Positions 35,437 to 44,042 are shown, counted from the stretch's first letter. The stretch: 64,000 nt of DNA from Haemophilus_A paraphrohaemolyticus_A (GCF_003253115.1 NZ_QEQF01000001.1:496001-560000); one strand, 5' to 3'. A program made the numbers and translations. Notes: generated from the sequence alone by a model not told the origin.

Positions 35437-35748
35437 ATGAAAAAATTAACTCCAGATGAAGCAATTGATATTGCATACGATATTTTCCTTGAAATAGCCG
35501 GCGAGAATTTAGATCCTGCCGATATTTTATTATTTAATCTGCAATTTGAAGATCGCGGTGCGGTCGAAATGGTGGAAACAGCAGACAATTGGGATGAAGA
35601 AATCGGTACAATAATCGACCCAGATGCTTTTGTGGAAGTTTGGGTCGGTTTAGTCAATGACCAAGATGAAATGGATGATGTATTTGCGAAATTCTTGATT
35701 TCTCACGAGGAAGAAAACCGCGAATATCACGTAGTGTGGAAAGAGTAA
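35437..35748 (+). CDS. Putative double-stranded DNA mimic protein (DUF440, HI1450/YciU-like)
   Basis: Small, very acidic protein (103 residues; many D and E, few basic residues) of the DUF440 family. The H. influenzae homologue HI1450 has a fold whose negative surface resembles DNA, and it has been reported to bind the HU protein. Conserved segments: LTPDEAIDIAYDIFLEIAGENLDPADI, DRGAVEMVE and EYHVVWKE at the C-terminus. It lies 12 bp after rsmD, so is probably co-transcribed with it, and ends in a terminator. An HU gene is encoded at 63022-63294 in the same window. Confidence 0.9.
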   Translation: MKKLTPDEAIDIAYDIFLEIAGENLDPADILLFNLQFEDRGAVEMVETADNWDEEIGTIIDPDAFVEVWVGLVNDQDEMDDVFAKFLISHEEENREYHVVWKE

Positions 35749-35774
35749 TTTCCAAATATCCCTAAAATGAGGTA

Positions 35775-35800
35775 AATCCGACTAAATTAGTCGGATTTTT
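35775..35800 (+). terminator. Rho-independent terminator after the DUF440 gene
   Basis: AATCCGACTA (35775-35784) and TAGTCGGATT (35788-35797) form a 10-bp perfect stem with a three-base loop and five T. Confidence 0.9.
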
Positions 35801-35867
35801 ATTGCCCAGAAAATGCGAAGTGATAGAATAATGATAGCTTTATTATTACTTAAAGAAAGGAAATCCT

Positions 35868-36740
35868 ATGGAAAATTTAATCTGCTATAAACAAATGCCT
35901 GTTTGGAATGCCAACACACTCCCGCAAATGTTCCAAGAACAGCACAACACTAAAGTCGGCACTTGGGCAAAATTAACCATTTTGAGCGGTTCATTAAAAT
36001 ATTTTGAATTGACTGAAAATGGCGAAGTGTTAAGCGAAACCGTGTTTGATACCGAACATCAGCCGCCTTTTGTTGCACCTCAAGTTTGGCACAAAGTCCA
36101 AGCTCTTTCTGATGATTTAACCTGCCAGCTCGCTTTCTACTGCACGCCTGAAGATTTTTATGCGAAAAAATATAACCTAACCACCACACATTCTGAAGTG
36201 TTAAACGCAGTTAATTATGTGAAAGGCGGAAAAGCATTGGATTTAGGCTGCGGACGCGGTCGTAACTCACTCTATTTAAACTTGCTTGGTTTTGATGTTA
36301 CCGCGGTCGATCACAACGAAGATAGCATCGATTTCTTAAACCGTATTATTGAAAAAGAAGAACTCTCAAATATTTCAACAGGCGTTTATGACATCAATGA
36401 CGCAACGATTGGCTCTCAAGCAGGCGAATTTGATCTGATTGTTTCAACGGTAGTAATGATGTTCCTTAATCGTGATCGCATTCCAGCTATTATTGAAAAT
36501 ATGCAGAAAAACACCAAAGTGGGCGGGTATAACTTAATCGTGTGCGCAATGAGCACCGAAGATCATCCTTGCCCAATGCCGTTCTCATTTACCTTCAAAG
36601 AGAGCGAATTGGCGAACTATTACCAAGATTGGGAATTAGTGAAATATAACGAAGATTTAGGGCATTTACACAAAACCGACAGCGAAGGAAACCGCATTCA
36701 GCTCCGTTTTGCAACAATGTTGGCAAAAAAACTAAAATAG
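35868..36740 (+). CDS. tehB: Tellurite-resistance SAM-dependent methyltransferase TehB
   Basis: Methyltransferase that detoxifies tellurite, and in H. influenzae is linked to oxidative-stress and haem-related phenotypes. 290 residues: an N-terminal cupin-like DUF1971 domain (about 1-90, MPVWNANTLP...HKVQALSDDL), which is present in the Haemophilus protein and absent from the shorter E. coli TehB. The class-I methyltransferase domain follows (about 100-290) with SAM motif ALDLGCGRGRNSLYLN at about 122-137. No tehA is adjacent. RBS AAAGGAAA precedes the ATG. Confidence 0.92.
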   Translation: MENLICYKQMPVWNANTLPQMFQEQHNTKVGTWAKLTILSGSLKYFELTENGEVLSETVFDTEHQPPFVAPQVWHKVQALSDDLTCQLAFYCTPEDFYAKKYNLTTTHSEVLNAVNYVKGGKALDLGCGRGRNSLYLNLLGFDVTAVDHNEDSIDFLNRIIEKEELSNISTGVYDINDATIGSQAGEFDLIVSTVVMMFLNRDRIPAIIENMQKNTKVGGYNLIVCAMSTEDHPCPMPFSFTFKESELANYYQDWELVKYNEDLGHLHKTDSEGNRIQLRFATMLAKKLK

Positions 36741-36776
36741 CGGTAAGATTGGGATTATTTTAAATGTTCAAATTTG

Positions 36777-37085
36777 ATGAAAAATTACGCAATAAAAAAC
36801 ATTACGGAAATTTTGGAGAACTCCAGTCTGATTAAGATTGTCCAACGAGCAAATCAATTGAACGAGCTTAACGAGAAAATTCAGTCGCTTTTGCCCGCTC
36901 AATTCCGTAAACTTTATCGCATTGTTAATTTAGTGGAAAATCAACTAATTATTGAAGTGCCAAATGCAACTATTTCGCAGGGTTTGCAGATGCAGCAGAC
37001 ACAACTACTTCCAATAATCCAAAAAGTTTCCCCCCAGATTGATGAATGTGTTTTTAAAATCAATCCCGATTTCAAATTGAGCTAA
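36777..37085 (+). CDS. DciA-like DUF721 protein
   Basis: Small protein (102 residues) of the DUF721 family, to which DciA, the helicase-loading partner of DnaB in bacteria lacking DnaC, belongs. The N-terminal segment NSSLIKIVQRANQLNELNEKIQSLLPAQF and the KH-like VENQLIIEVPNATISQGLQMQQTQLL fit the family. The visible protein is essentially the domain alone. The first in-frame codon is a TTG at 36774; I use the adjoining ATG. No clear Shine-Dalgarno precedes it, and a 23-codon overlapping frame starts at 36764. In many relatives such a gene precedes secM-secA; here it follows tehB. Confidence 0.72.
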   Translation: MKNYAIKNITEILENSSLIKIVQRANQLNELNEKIQSLLPAQFRKLYRIVNLVENQLIIEVPNATISQGLQMQQTQLLPIIQKVSPQIDECVFKINPDFKLS

Positions 37086-37102
37086 TTAAGGAGATTGCCA
37101 CG

Positions 37103-37474
37103 ATGAAAAAAATCGCATTAGTTTTAACCGTAGGCTTATTAGGTGCATGTTCAATGGTTCCAAATAAAAATGTTGCAGGCACTTATCAAGGCGAACTACC
37201 TTGCACCGACTGCGACAAAATCCAAGCTGAATTGGTGCTAAACGCAGATAATACCTATCAATACAACACCGTTTATTTTAAAAATGGTAAACAATATCCC
37301 TTTATTGATAAAGGTAAATTTGCTTGGGATAAACAAAAATCTGACGTAATTCGTTTAGAACAAGACTCAGGCAATTTATTATTAAAAGTAACAGATAGTT
37401 ATGCTGAGCTTTTAGATGCGGATGGTAATCCTGTTGTTAATACGCAGTTAAATTATAAATTGATGAAAAAATAA
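37103..37474 (+). CDS. NlpE N-terminal-domain lipoprotein
   Basis: Envelope lipoprotein of 123 residues: lipobox LLGAC (cysteine at 16), then a single copper-resistance/NlpE N-terminal beta-barrel domain with GTYQGELPCTDCDKIQAELVLNADNTYQY (about 27-55). The CTDC pair corresponds to the metal-binding C-x2-C of NlpE. In E. coli NlpE triggers the Cpx envelope-stress response; this protein lacks NlpE's second domain, so that role is not assured. RBS AAGGAG. It is followed by a terminator. Confidence 0.85.
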   Translation: MKKIALVLTVGLLGACSMVPNKNVAGTYQGELPCTDCDKIQAELVLNADNTYQYNTVYFKNGKQYPFIDKGKFAWDKQKSDVIRLEQDSGNLLLKVTDSYAELLDADGNPVVNTQLNYKLMKK

Positions 37475-37556
37475 TTTATTTGTTGCTTTAATTTAAACAA
37501 AAATATTAATTTTTTAATTATGTATTTAATTGTAATTAAAGTAAAATAAATGTTAC

Positions 37557-37602
37557 AAAAGAGCGAAAAAATCGTGAGAAATCAAGATTTTTTCGCTCTT
37601 TT
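37557..37602 (+). terminator. Strong hairpin terminator after the NlpE-like gene
   Basis: AAAAGAGCGAAAAAATC (37557-37573) and GATTTTTTCGCTCTTTT (37586-37602) form a 17-bp perfect stem ending in a T-run. Confidence 0.9.
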
Positions 37603-37611
37603 TTGATTTTT

Positions 37612-37627
37612 GCTAGAACGGTTTAGC
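37612..37627 (+). promoter_or_regulatory. Possible FruR/Cra-type operator upstream of fruB
   Basis: GCTAGAACGGTTTAGC is an imperfect palindrome (six of eight pairs) centred on CG, the pattern of LacI/GalR-family operators and close to the E. coli Cra site GCTGAAACGTTTCAGC. TACAAT at 37638-37643 could be the -10. No fruR gene is in the window. Confidence 0.45.
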
Positions 37628-37690
37628 TAAAATGGGGTACAATCGCCATCATTTTTTAATTTTAAACTTACCTTTTATTAAGGAGCAAAA

Positions 37691-39196
37691 ATGCTTAATT
37701 TATCGGCAAAAAATATCCGTTTAAATGGCAGTGCCGCAAACAAAGAAGAAGCAATTAAATTAGTTGCTTCGGGCTTAGTTGCAAATGGCAATGTTGAAAA
37801 TGGTTATGAAGCAGGTATGCTTGCACGTGAGCAACAAACTTCGACTTTCTTAGGCAACGGGATAGCCATTCCTCACGGTACGTTAGACACACGTGGTTTA
37901 GTGAAAGAAACCGGCGTGCAAATCATCCAATTCCCACAAGGCATTGAATGGGGTGAAGGCAATACAGCTTATGTAGCAATCGGTATTGCGGCAAAATCGG
38001 ATGAGCATTTAACCTTACTTCGTCAATTAACCACAGTATTAAGTGATGAAGAAGCGGCTGAAAAATTAGCAAAAACACAAGATGTACAAGAATTTGCAGA
38101 CATTTTAAGTGGCAAGAAAACCCTCCCTGCGATTGCAGAAGAAAACCTTTCTTTAAATCTCGACACTTCAAGCCTGATTACTTTATCGGCAGTAAATGCA
38201 GGTAAGTTACAAGAAAAAGGCTATGTTAATCAACAGTTCATCAGCGATGTAGTGGCTCAAGCTCCGCTTGCGTTAGGCAATAATGTGTTTATTGTAGATA
38301 GTGCAAAAGGCAATTTAGCCAACGGTATTGCGGTGGCGCGTAGTACGCAAGGTCAAACTTTAGTCAGCGTGGCGGCTGTTGATAGCGGCTTAGAAACACA
38401 GCTTGCTCGTCTATTAAATGCGGAAACTCGCACTCAATTAGCAGCAGCCACAGCAGCACAAATCGTGGCGTTATTCAACGGTGAAGCGGTATCTGTTTCT
38501 GCAAATCCTGCAGTAAATTCGACCGCTTCTTCAGCTGGTCAAGTGATTGGTACATTTACCGTACGTAACGAAAACGGGATTCACGCTCGCCCATCTGCTG
38601 TGTTAGTACAAACGTTAAAACCATTTGCGGCGAAAATCACGGTGGAAAACTTAGACCGTGGCACAGCGCCTGCGAATGCGAAAAGTACAATGAAAGTAGT
38701 AGCATTAGGAGCTTCGAAAGGTGCTCGTTTACGTTTTGTGGCGGAAGGCGAAGATGCTCAACAAGCAATGGAAACGCTTGCGAAAGCGTTTGAAACAGGG
38801 TTAGGCGAAAGTGTGTCATTCGTACCAGAAGTGGCTGATACTATCGAAGGTAACGTAGCTCAAACTGCACCAACTACCGCTCAATCCGTAGCAAAACAAG
38901 CACCTGTTTTAGCTGAAGGTGCATTAGAAGCGTCATTTGTTATTCAAAACGAACACGGCTTACATGCTCGTCCAAGTGCGGTGTTAGTCAATGAAGTGAA
39001 AAAATATGCTTCAAAAATTGAAGTGCAAAACGTTGATAAGAACTCACCGCTTGTAAGTGCAAAAAGCTTAATGAAGATCGTGGCACTTGGTGTCACCAAA
39101 GGCACAACTTTACGTTTTGTGGCAACAGGTGAAGATGCTCAAGTCGCACTTGATGGCATTGGTGCTGCAATTGCGGCTGGTTTAGGCGAGAAATAA
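37691..39196 (+). CDS. fruB: Fructose PTS EIIA-FPr protein with two HPr domains
   Basis: Cytoplasmic phosphocarrier for fructose uptake. 501 residues. An EIIA-fru domain (about 1-145) has its phosphorylated histidine at 62 in GNGIAIPHGT. A linker region (about 155-270) of the DUF-M type follows. Then come two complete HPr-like domains: one at about 286-375 with histidine 298 in NGIHARPSAV, and one at about 412-500 with histidine 425 in HGLHARPSAV. E. coli FruB (376 residues) has one HPr domain; the duplicated form is known from H. influenzae. It is the first gene of fruB-fruK-fruA. Confidence 0.93.
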   Translation: MLNLSAKNIRLNGSAANKEEAIKLVASGLVANGNVENGYEAGMLAREQQTSTFLGNGIAIPHGTLDTRGLVKETGVQIIQFPQGIEWGEGNTAYVAIGIAAKSDEHLTLLRQLTTVLSDEEAAEKLAKTQDVQEFADILSGKKTLPAIAEENLSLNLDTSSLITLSAVNAGKLQEKGYVNQQFISDVVAQAPLALGNNVFIVDSAKGNLANGIAVARSTQGQTLVSVAAVDSGLETQLARLLNAETRTQLAAATAAQIVALFNGEAVSVSANPAVNSTASSAGQVIGTFTVRNENGIHARPSAVLVQTLKPFAAKITVENLDRGTAPANAKSTMKVVALGASKGARLRFVAEGEDAQQAMETLAKAFETGLGESVSFVPEVADTIEGNVAQTAPTTAQSVAKQAPVLAEGALEASFVIQNEHGLHARPSAVLVNEVKKYASKIEVQNVDKNSPLVSAKSLMKIVALGVTKGTTLRFVATGEDAQVALDGIGAAIAAGLGEK

Positions 39197-39207
39197 GGCG
39201 GTAAAAA

Positions 39208-40149
39208 ATGCGTATTGCAACGGTAACATTAAACCCTGCTTTGGACTTAGTCGGTCGCTTGGCACGTATTGAAATTGGTGAAGTAAACACCGTAGAAACA
39301 CTTGGTTTATACCCTGCAGGTAAAGGCATCAATGTGGCAAAAGTGTTGGCGGATTTAGGCACAAAACTTTCTGTAACAGGCTTTTTAGGAGAAGAAAATC
39401 AAGGCGATTTTGTGCAAGCCTTTGCTCAAAATGGCGTAGAAGATAAGTTCTACCGCATTGCAGGTAAAACACGTATTAACGTGAAAATTACTGAAACCGA
39501 AGCGGATGTTACAGACCTTAACTTCTTAGGTTTTGAAATCAGCGAACAAGATTGGGAAGCCTTTACTCACCAAAGCCAAGCTTGGGAAAGCCAATATGAT
39601 TTAGTGGCTGTGTGTGGTTCACTTCCTCGTGGTGTAACGTCTGAGCAGTTTGCAGCTTGGTTAGAAAGCCTCCATCAACAAGGCTTAAAAGTGGTGTTAG
39701 ATAGCTCAAATGCAGCATTAACCGCAGGCTTAACCACTCATCCTTGGTTAGTGAAACCAAACCTCCGCGAATTAGAAGTTTGGGCGGGGCGTTCATTACA
39801 TACAATTGAAGAAGTGATCGAAGCCGCTGAACAATTACGTTCGCATGGCATTGAAAACGTGATCATCTCAATGGGAGAAAAAGGTTCTGTATGGCTTAAC
39901 AGCGAAGGCGTATTACAAGCACAACCACCACGTTGTGAAAATGTGGTAAGTACCGTTGGTGCAGGCGACTCAATGGTGGCAGGCTTAATTTACGGTTTCA
40001 GCCAAGGTTGGAGTAAAGAGAAAACCTTAAGTTTTGCAAGTGCAACATCTGCCCTTGCGGTTTCACAAAGCAACGTGGGCATTAGCAATAAACAGGCGTT
40101 AGAGCAAATTTTAGCCCAAGTGAAATTAACCAATTTATCAACTTTTTAA
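39208..40149 (+). CDS. fruK: 1-phosphofructokinase
   Basis: Phosphorylates fructose-1-phosphate, the PTS product, to fructose-1,6-bisphosphate. 313 residues of the PfkB/ribokinase family: N-terminal RIATVTLNPALDLVGRLARIEIGEVN, the glycine motif GKGINVAKVLADLG near 37, and the C-terminal catalytic signature STVGAGDSMVAGLIYG near 249-264 with the base aspartate in GAGDS. It lies 11 bp after fruB and 12 bp before fruA. Confidence 0.96.
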   Translation: MRIATVTLNPALDLVGRLARIEIGEVNTVETLGLYPAGKGINVAKVLADLGTKLSVTGFLGEENQGDFVQAFAQNGVEDKFYRIAGKTRINVKITETEADVTDLNFLGFEISEQDWEAFTHQSQAWESQYDLVAVCGSLPRGVTSEQFAAWLESLHQQGLKVVLDSSNAALTAGLTTHPWLVKPNLRELEVWAGRSLHTIEEVIEAAEQLRSHGIENVIISMGEKGSVWLNSEGVLQAQPPRCENVVSTVGAGDSMVAGLIYGFSQGWSKEKTLSFASATSALAVSQSNVGISNKQALEQILAQVKLTNLSTF

Positions 40150-40161
40150 TAGGAATAGCGT

Positions 40162-41817
40162 ATGAATTTCTCATTTATTTTTCCTGCACAACTGGGCAAA
40201 GCACGTGCTTTTCTGGTAAATGAAGTATTGAGTGCGGCAGTAAAACAGCAAGGGCATTCTGTGGTTGCAGCAGATCAAGCTGATTTCATCGTGTTATTTG
40301 ACGATCAAATTCCAGCAGCTGCCGCAGGAAAACAAGGGGCTGTACTTGAATTAGACAAAGCCTTTGCAAATCCAGAAGCAGCTATCAAACAAGCGGTAGA
40401 AAATGCAAAAATATTTGCAAATGCGACCGCTTCATCATCGATTTCATCAAGTGGTGTGAAAAACATCGTGGCGGTAACGGCTTGTCCAACGGGTGTGGCT
40501 CACACTTTTATGTCAGCTGAGGCAATTGAAAATTATGCTAAAGCTCAAGGCTGGAACGTGCGTGTAGAAACTCGTGGACAAGTCGGTGCGGGCAACCCAA
40601 TCACTCCAGAAGAAGCGGCCGCAGCCGATCTTGTATTCGTTGCAGCAGATATTGATGTACCATTAGATAAATTCAAAGGTAAACCGATGTATCGCACTTC
40701 AACTGGTTTAGCCTTGAAGAAAACCGCTCAAGAGTTTGAAAAAGCGTTCAAAGAAGCGAAAGTGTTTGAAGGTGCTGCAACCAGTGCAGCAACAGAAACC
40801 AAAACCGAAGAGAAAAAAGGTGTGTACAAACACTTAATGACGGGCGTGTCGCACATGCTTCCGCTTGTGGTTGCAGGTGGTTTATTGATCGCAGTTTCCT
40901 TTATGTTTGGTATCGAAGCATTCAAAACTGATGACTTCGCCGGCTTACCAAAAGCATTGATGGACATCGGTGGCGGTGCAGCATTCCACTTAATGATTGC
41001 CGTATTCGCAGGTTATGTGGCGTTCTCTATTGCTGACCGTCCAGGGTTAGCTGTGGGTCTCATTGGAGGTATGTTAGCAACAACTGCTGGAGCGGGTATC
41101 TTAGGTGGTATCGTAGCAGGTTTCCTTGCTGGTTACGTGGTGCAATTCCTAAACAGCATCATCAAATTACCACCAAGTTTTACCTCGCTTAAACCAATCT
41201 TAATTCTGCCATTATTCGGTGCCGCCATCGTTGGCTTATTGATGATCTATGTCATCAACCCACCAGTAAAAGCGTTGATGGACGCATTAGTGGATTGGTT
41301 AAATACAATGGGTCAAACCAATGCGGTGATCTTAGGCCTTATTCTTGGTGCGATGATGTGTGTTGATATGGGCGGACCAGTAAACAAAGCGGCTTATACC
41401 TTCGGTGTGGGCTTGATCGCTTCTCAACAATATGTGCCAATGGCAGCAGTAATGGCAGCAGGTATGGTGCCACCAATTGGTATGGCAATCGCGACTTTCC
41501 TTGCTCGCTCTAAATTCACCGCAAACCAACGCGATGCAGGTAAAGCTTCATTTGTATTAGGTTTATGCTTTATTTCTGAAGGGGCATTACCATTCGTGGC
41601 GGCAGATCCTATGCGAGTGATCATCTCATCTATATTAGGTGGTGCAACGGCTGGCGCAATCTCAATGGGCTTAGGTATTACACTTCAAGCACCGCACGGT
41701 GGTTTATTCGTCATTCCATTCGTCTCACAACCGTTGATGTACTTAGGTGCAATCGCATTAGGTTCAGTGGTAACAGGTGTAATTTACTCTGTCATTAAAC
41801 AAAAAGCGGCAGAATAA
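40162..41817 (+). CDS. fruA: Fructose-specific PTS EIIB'BC permease
   Basis: Inner-membrane fructose transporter that phosphorylates its substrate on carbon 1 during import. 551 residues: a degenerate IIB' domain (about 1-95, without the active cysteine), a true IIB domain (about 110-205) with cysteine in VAVTACPTGVAHTFM near 111, and a IIC membrane domain (about 225-551) with ALPFVAADPMRVI near 480. It is the last gene of the fru operon. Confidence 0.96.
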   Translation: MNFSFIFPAQLGKARAFLVNEVLSAAVKQQGHSVVAADQADFIVLFDDQIPAAAAGKQGAVLELDKAFANPEAAIKQAVENAKIFANATASSSISSSGVKNIVAVTACPTGVAHTFMSAEAIENYAKAQGWNVRVETRGQVGAGNPITPEEAAAADLVFVAADIDVPLDKFKGKPMYRTSTGLALKKTAQEFEKAFKEAKVFEGAATSAATETKTEEKKGVYKHLMTGVSHMLPLVVAGGLLIAVSFMFGIEAFKTDDFAGLPKALMDIGGGAAFHLMIAVFAGYVAFSIADRPGLAVGLIGGMLATTAGAGILGGIVAGFLAGYVVQFLNSIIKLPPSFTSLKPILILPLFGAAIVGLLMIYVINPPVKALMDALVDWLNTMGQTNAVILGLILGAMMCVDMGGPVNKAAYTFGVGLIASQQYVPMAAVMAAGMVPPIGMAIATFLARSKFTANQRDAGKASFVLGLCFISEGALPFVAADPMRVIISSILGGATAGAISMGLGITLQAPHGGLFVIPFVSQPLMYLGAIALGSVVTGVIYSVIKQKAAE

Positions 41818-41841
41818 TTCTGAACTTTTGCAAATAGAACA

Positions 41842-41909
41842 GTAGGGGGGGCTTTCAGCCACCATTAAAATCTGATAATGTTTGAGGTGGGCTAGAAAGC
41901 CCACTCTAC
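41842..41909. repeat. Cruciform-forming inverted repeat downstream of fruA
   Basis: The left arm 41842-41863 (GTAGGGGGGGCTTTC, then AGCCACC) and right arm 41886-41909 (GGTGGGCTAGAAAGCCCAC, then TCTAC) are imperfect complements. The right arm also folds on itself (GTGGGCT with AGCCCAC). It looks like a small repetitive extragenic element; no second copy is in the window. Confidence 0.55.
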
Positions 41910-41918
41910 GGATAAAGT

Positions 41919-41951
41919 TAGCCTCTTAGCGTAAGTTAAGAGGCTATTTTT
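41919..41951 (+). terminator. Rho-independent terminator of the fru operon
   Basis: TAGCCTCTTA (41919-41928) and TAAGAGGCTA (41936-41945) form a 10-bp stem followed by six T. Confidence 0.88.
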
Positions 41952-42028
41952 TATCTTTAACTTTAAAAAACTTCGCTTTTGTGCTATTTTCTACACCGAT
42001 TTTTTACCCTTTTTCGGAATAGAACAAA

Positions 42029-42337
42029 ATGAACTTAACAACAAAACAAAGACAATTTTTAAAAGGCTTGGCACACCATTTAAGTCCTGTGGTTATGCTG
42101 GGTGGCAACGGTTTAACTGAAGGCGTGTTAGCTGAAATTGATAATGCATTAAACCACCACGAGTTAATCAAGGTAAAAATCGCAGGTGCAGATCGTGAGG
42201 TAAAACAGCTCATTATTGATGCGATTTTACGTGAAACTAACGCAGTAAACGTGCAAACGATCGGTCATATTTTAGTGCTTTATCGTCAAAGTGATGATAA
42301 AAAAATCACACTGCCAAAAGCAACAAAATCAATTTAA
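42029..42337 (+). CDS. yhbY: Ribosome-associated RNA-binding protein YhbY (CRM domain)
   Basis: Small (102 residues) single CRM-domain protein associated with pre-50S ribosomal particles. N-terminal LTTKQRQFLKGLAHHLSPVVMLGGNGLTEGVLAEIDNALNHHELIKVKI contains the GGNG loop typical of the fold. In many gamma-proteobacteria it is divergent from rlmE/ftsH; here those genes are not adjacent. A terminator hairpin follows. Confidence 0.92.
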   Translation: MNLTTKQRQFLKGLAHHLSPVVMLGGNGLTEGVLAEIDNALNHHELIKVKIAGADREVKQLIIDAILRETNAVNVQTIGHILVLYRQSDDKKITLPKATKSI

Positions 42338-42339
42338 TT

Positions 42340-42378
42340 AAAATGGGCAGCCCGCAGGGGGATATGCCCATTTTCTCT
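42340..42378 (+). terminator. Terminator after yhbY
   Basis: AAAATGGGCA (42340-42349) pairs with TGCCCATTTT (42364-42373), followed by CTCTTTTT. Confidence 0.8.
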
Positions 42379-42393
42379 TTTTAAACATTATTT

Positions 42394-43122
42394 ATGATCA
42401 ATAAACTCTCTTTTTATACTGCGTTAATGCTTTGTATTCCGCTCTTTGTCTGGGCAACAGGTTGGCACTGGGTTAATGATGCTCATTTAATTTCAGGCTT
42501 CGATACCTTTATGTATTTCTTAACCGAAAGTGGTTCAGCTCCTTATGCTTTGATTACCTGCGTTGTGTTTATGTTATGGCTAATGAAATTAGCGACAAAA
42601 CGTTACTCTTGGCTTTTAGTTGGAGCTGTGTGTGCTACTTCTGTGATTGGCACGCAAGCAATTAAAATCGTAGCAAAACATACTTTTGCTGAGCCTCGCC
42701 CTTATGTTGTGCAAATGATGGGTGGAGAAGCTCAAGCCGAGCAATTTTATGAACTTTCACGTGATGAACGTGCGGTATTAGTCGCACAACATTACCAAAA
42801 CCACAATTTCCCGCTGGTGGTAAAACATCGTGAAAGTGAAACAGGCTATTCATTCCCATCAGGGCATACGATTTTTGCGGTTTCGTGGCTACTCCTTTTT
42901 GCGGGCTTATTAATCGGAATACGTTCGCAAGCGGTCGTTTTTGCCCAAGGTTTTGCATTAGTTTGGGCAGCATTAATGTTAATCAGCCGTTTGCGTTTGG
43001 GCATGCATTACCCAATCGATCTCTTTATTAGCACCCTGATTGCGTGGATATTCCATTGCATCCTCTTTATTTGGATTATCCCTTTTGCTGAAAGATTTTC
43101 ATTATTTAAAAAACGAGGTTAA
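42394..43122 (+). CDS. pgpB: Phosphatidylglycerophosphatase B-like PAP2 phosphatase
   Basis: Integral inner-membrane phosphatase acting on phosphatidylglycerophosphate and undecaprenyl pyrophosphate. 242 residues with about six helices. The three PAP2 motifs are complete: K-x6-RP as KHTFAEPRP (about 93), SGH in YSFPSGHT (about 152-159) and SR-x5-H-x3-D as SRLRLGMHYPID (about 196-207). The insert between motifs one and two matches the PgpB subfamily. nagK follows after two bases, so the two genes share a message. Confidence 0.92.
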   Translation: MINKLSFYTALMLCIPLFVWATGWHWVNDAHLISGFDTFMYFLTESGSAPYALITCVVFMLWLMKLATKRYSWLLVGAVCATSVIGTQAIKIVAKHTFAEPRPYVVQMMGGEAQAEQFYELSRDERAVLVAQHYQNHNFPLVVKHRESETGYSFPSGHTIFAVSWLLLFAGLLIGIRSQAVVFAQGFALVWAALMLISRLRLGMHYPIDLFISTLIAWIFHCILFIWIIPFAERFSLFKKRG

Positions 43123-43124
43123 TT

Positions 43125-44042
43125 ATGGCAGTTTATTACGGCTTAGACATCGGCGGCACAAAAATTGAGCTTGCGGCTTTCAATGAAAAATTGGAAAAAC
43201 TGTATAGCGAACGCGTGCCAACCCCGCAAACAAACTATGAAGATTGGCTTTACACCGTTGAAACATTAGTGCGTAATGCAGATGAAAAATTTGGTGAAAA
43301 AGGCTTTGTTGGCTTAGGACTCCCAGGCTTTGTAAACCGTGAAACTGGCGTGGGTGAAATTACTAATATTCGCGTAGCAGATGGTAAAACCATCTTAAAA
43401 GATTTAAGCGAACGCTTAGGACGTGAAGTACGCGGCGAAAACGATGCAAACTGTTTTGCTCTTTCTGAAGCGTGGGATGAAAACAACAAGCAATATTCAA
43501 CTGTGCTTGGTTTAATTATCGGCACAGGCTTTGGCGGTGGCTTAGTATTTGATGGCAAAATTCACTCTGGTCATATCGGTATGGCAGGCGAAGTGGGTCA
43601 TATGCAATTAAATTACCACGCTTTAAAACTACTTGGTTGGGATAACGCACCAATCTACGATTGTGGTTGCGGCAACCGTGCTTGTTTAGATACCTATCTT
43701 TCAGGTCGTGGCTTTGAAATGCTGTTTCAATCACTTGAAAAAGAAACAGTAAAAGCCAAAGAAATTATCGAACGTTTCTACGAAAAAGAGCCGAAAGTAG
43801 TGACATTTGTTGAGAAATTCATCGAATTGATGGCAATCTCAATCGGAAATTTAATTACTATTTTAGACCCTGATATGATTGTCTTTGGCGGTGGTTTATC
43901 AAACTTTGATTACATTTACGAAGCACTACCAAAAGCGTTACCACCACACTTAATGCGTACGGCAAAAGTTCCTGTGATTAAAAAAGCGATCCACGGCGAT
44001 TCAGGTGGTACACGCGGTGCGGCGGCGTTGTTCTTAAAATAA
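43125..44042 (+). CDS. nagK: N-acetyl-D-glucosamine kinase (ROK family)
   Basis: Phosphorylates free N-acetylglucosamine, for example from cell-wall recycling, to GlcNAc-6-phosphate. 305 residues (E. coli NagK 303). ATP-binding YYGLDIGGTKIELA starts the protein, catalytic aspartate in ENDANCFALSEAWDE near 106, and the ROK zinc site CGCGNRACLDTYLSG near 184-198. Alignment along the length favours NagK over Mak or GlcK. It is two bases downstream of pgpB. Confidence 0.93.
   Translation: MAVYYGLDIGGTKIELAAFNEKLEKLYSERVPTPQTNYEDWLYTVETLVRNADEKFGEKGFVGLGLPGFVNRETGVGEITNIRVADGKTILKDLSERLGREVRGENDANCFALSEAWDENNKQYSTVLGLIIGTGFGGGLVFDGKIHSGHIGMAGEVGHMQLNYHALKLLGWDNAPIYDCGCGNRACLDTYLSGRGFEMLFQSLEKETVKAKEIIERFYEKEPKVVTFVEKFIELMAISIGNLITILDPDMIVFGGGLSNFDYIYEALPKALPPHLMRTAKVPVIKKAIHGDSGGTRGAAALFLK

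Noticed and set aside
37490..37560. AT-rich stretch before the terminator as a promoter or small RNA
   Set aside because: No paired -35/-10 hexamers or stable fold could be picked out by eye.
43125..44042. Fructokinase or glucokinase assignment for the ROK protein
   Set aside because: Motifs and length along the chain follow NagK more closely, and it lies next to pgpB without sugar-transport genes.
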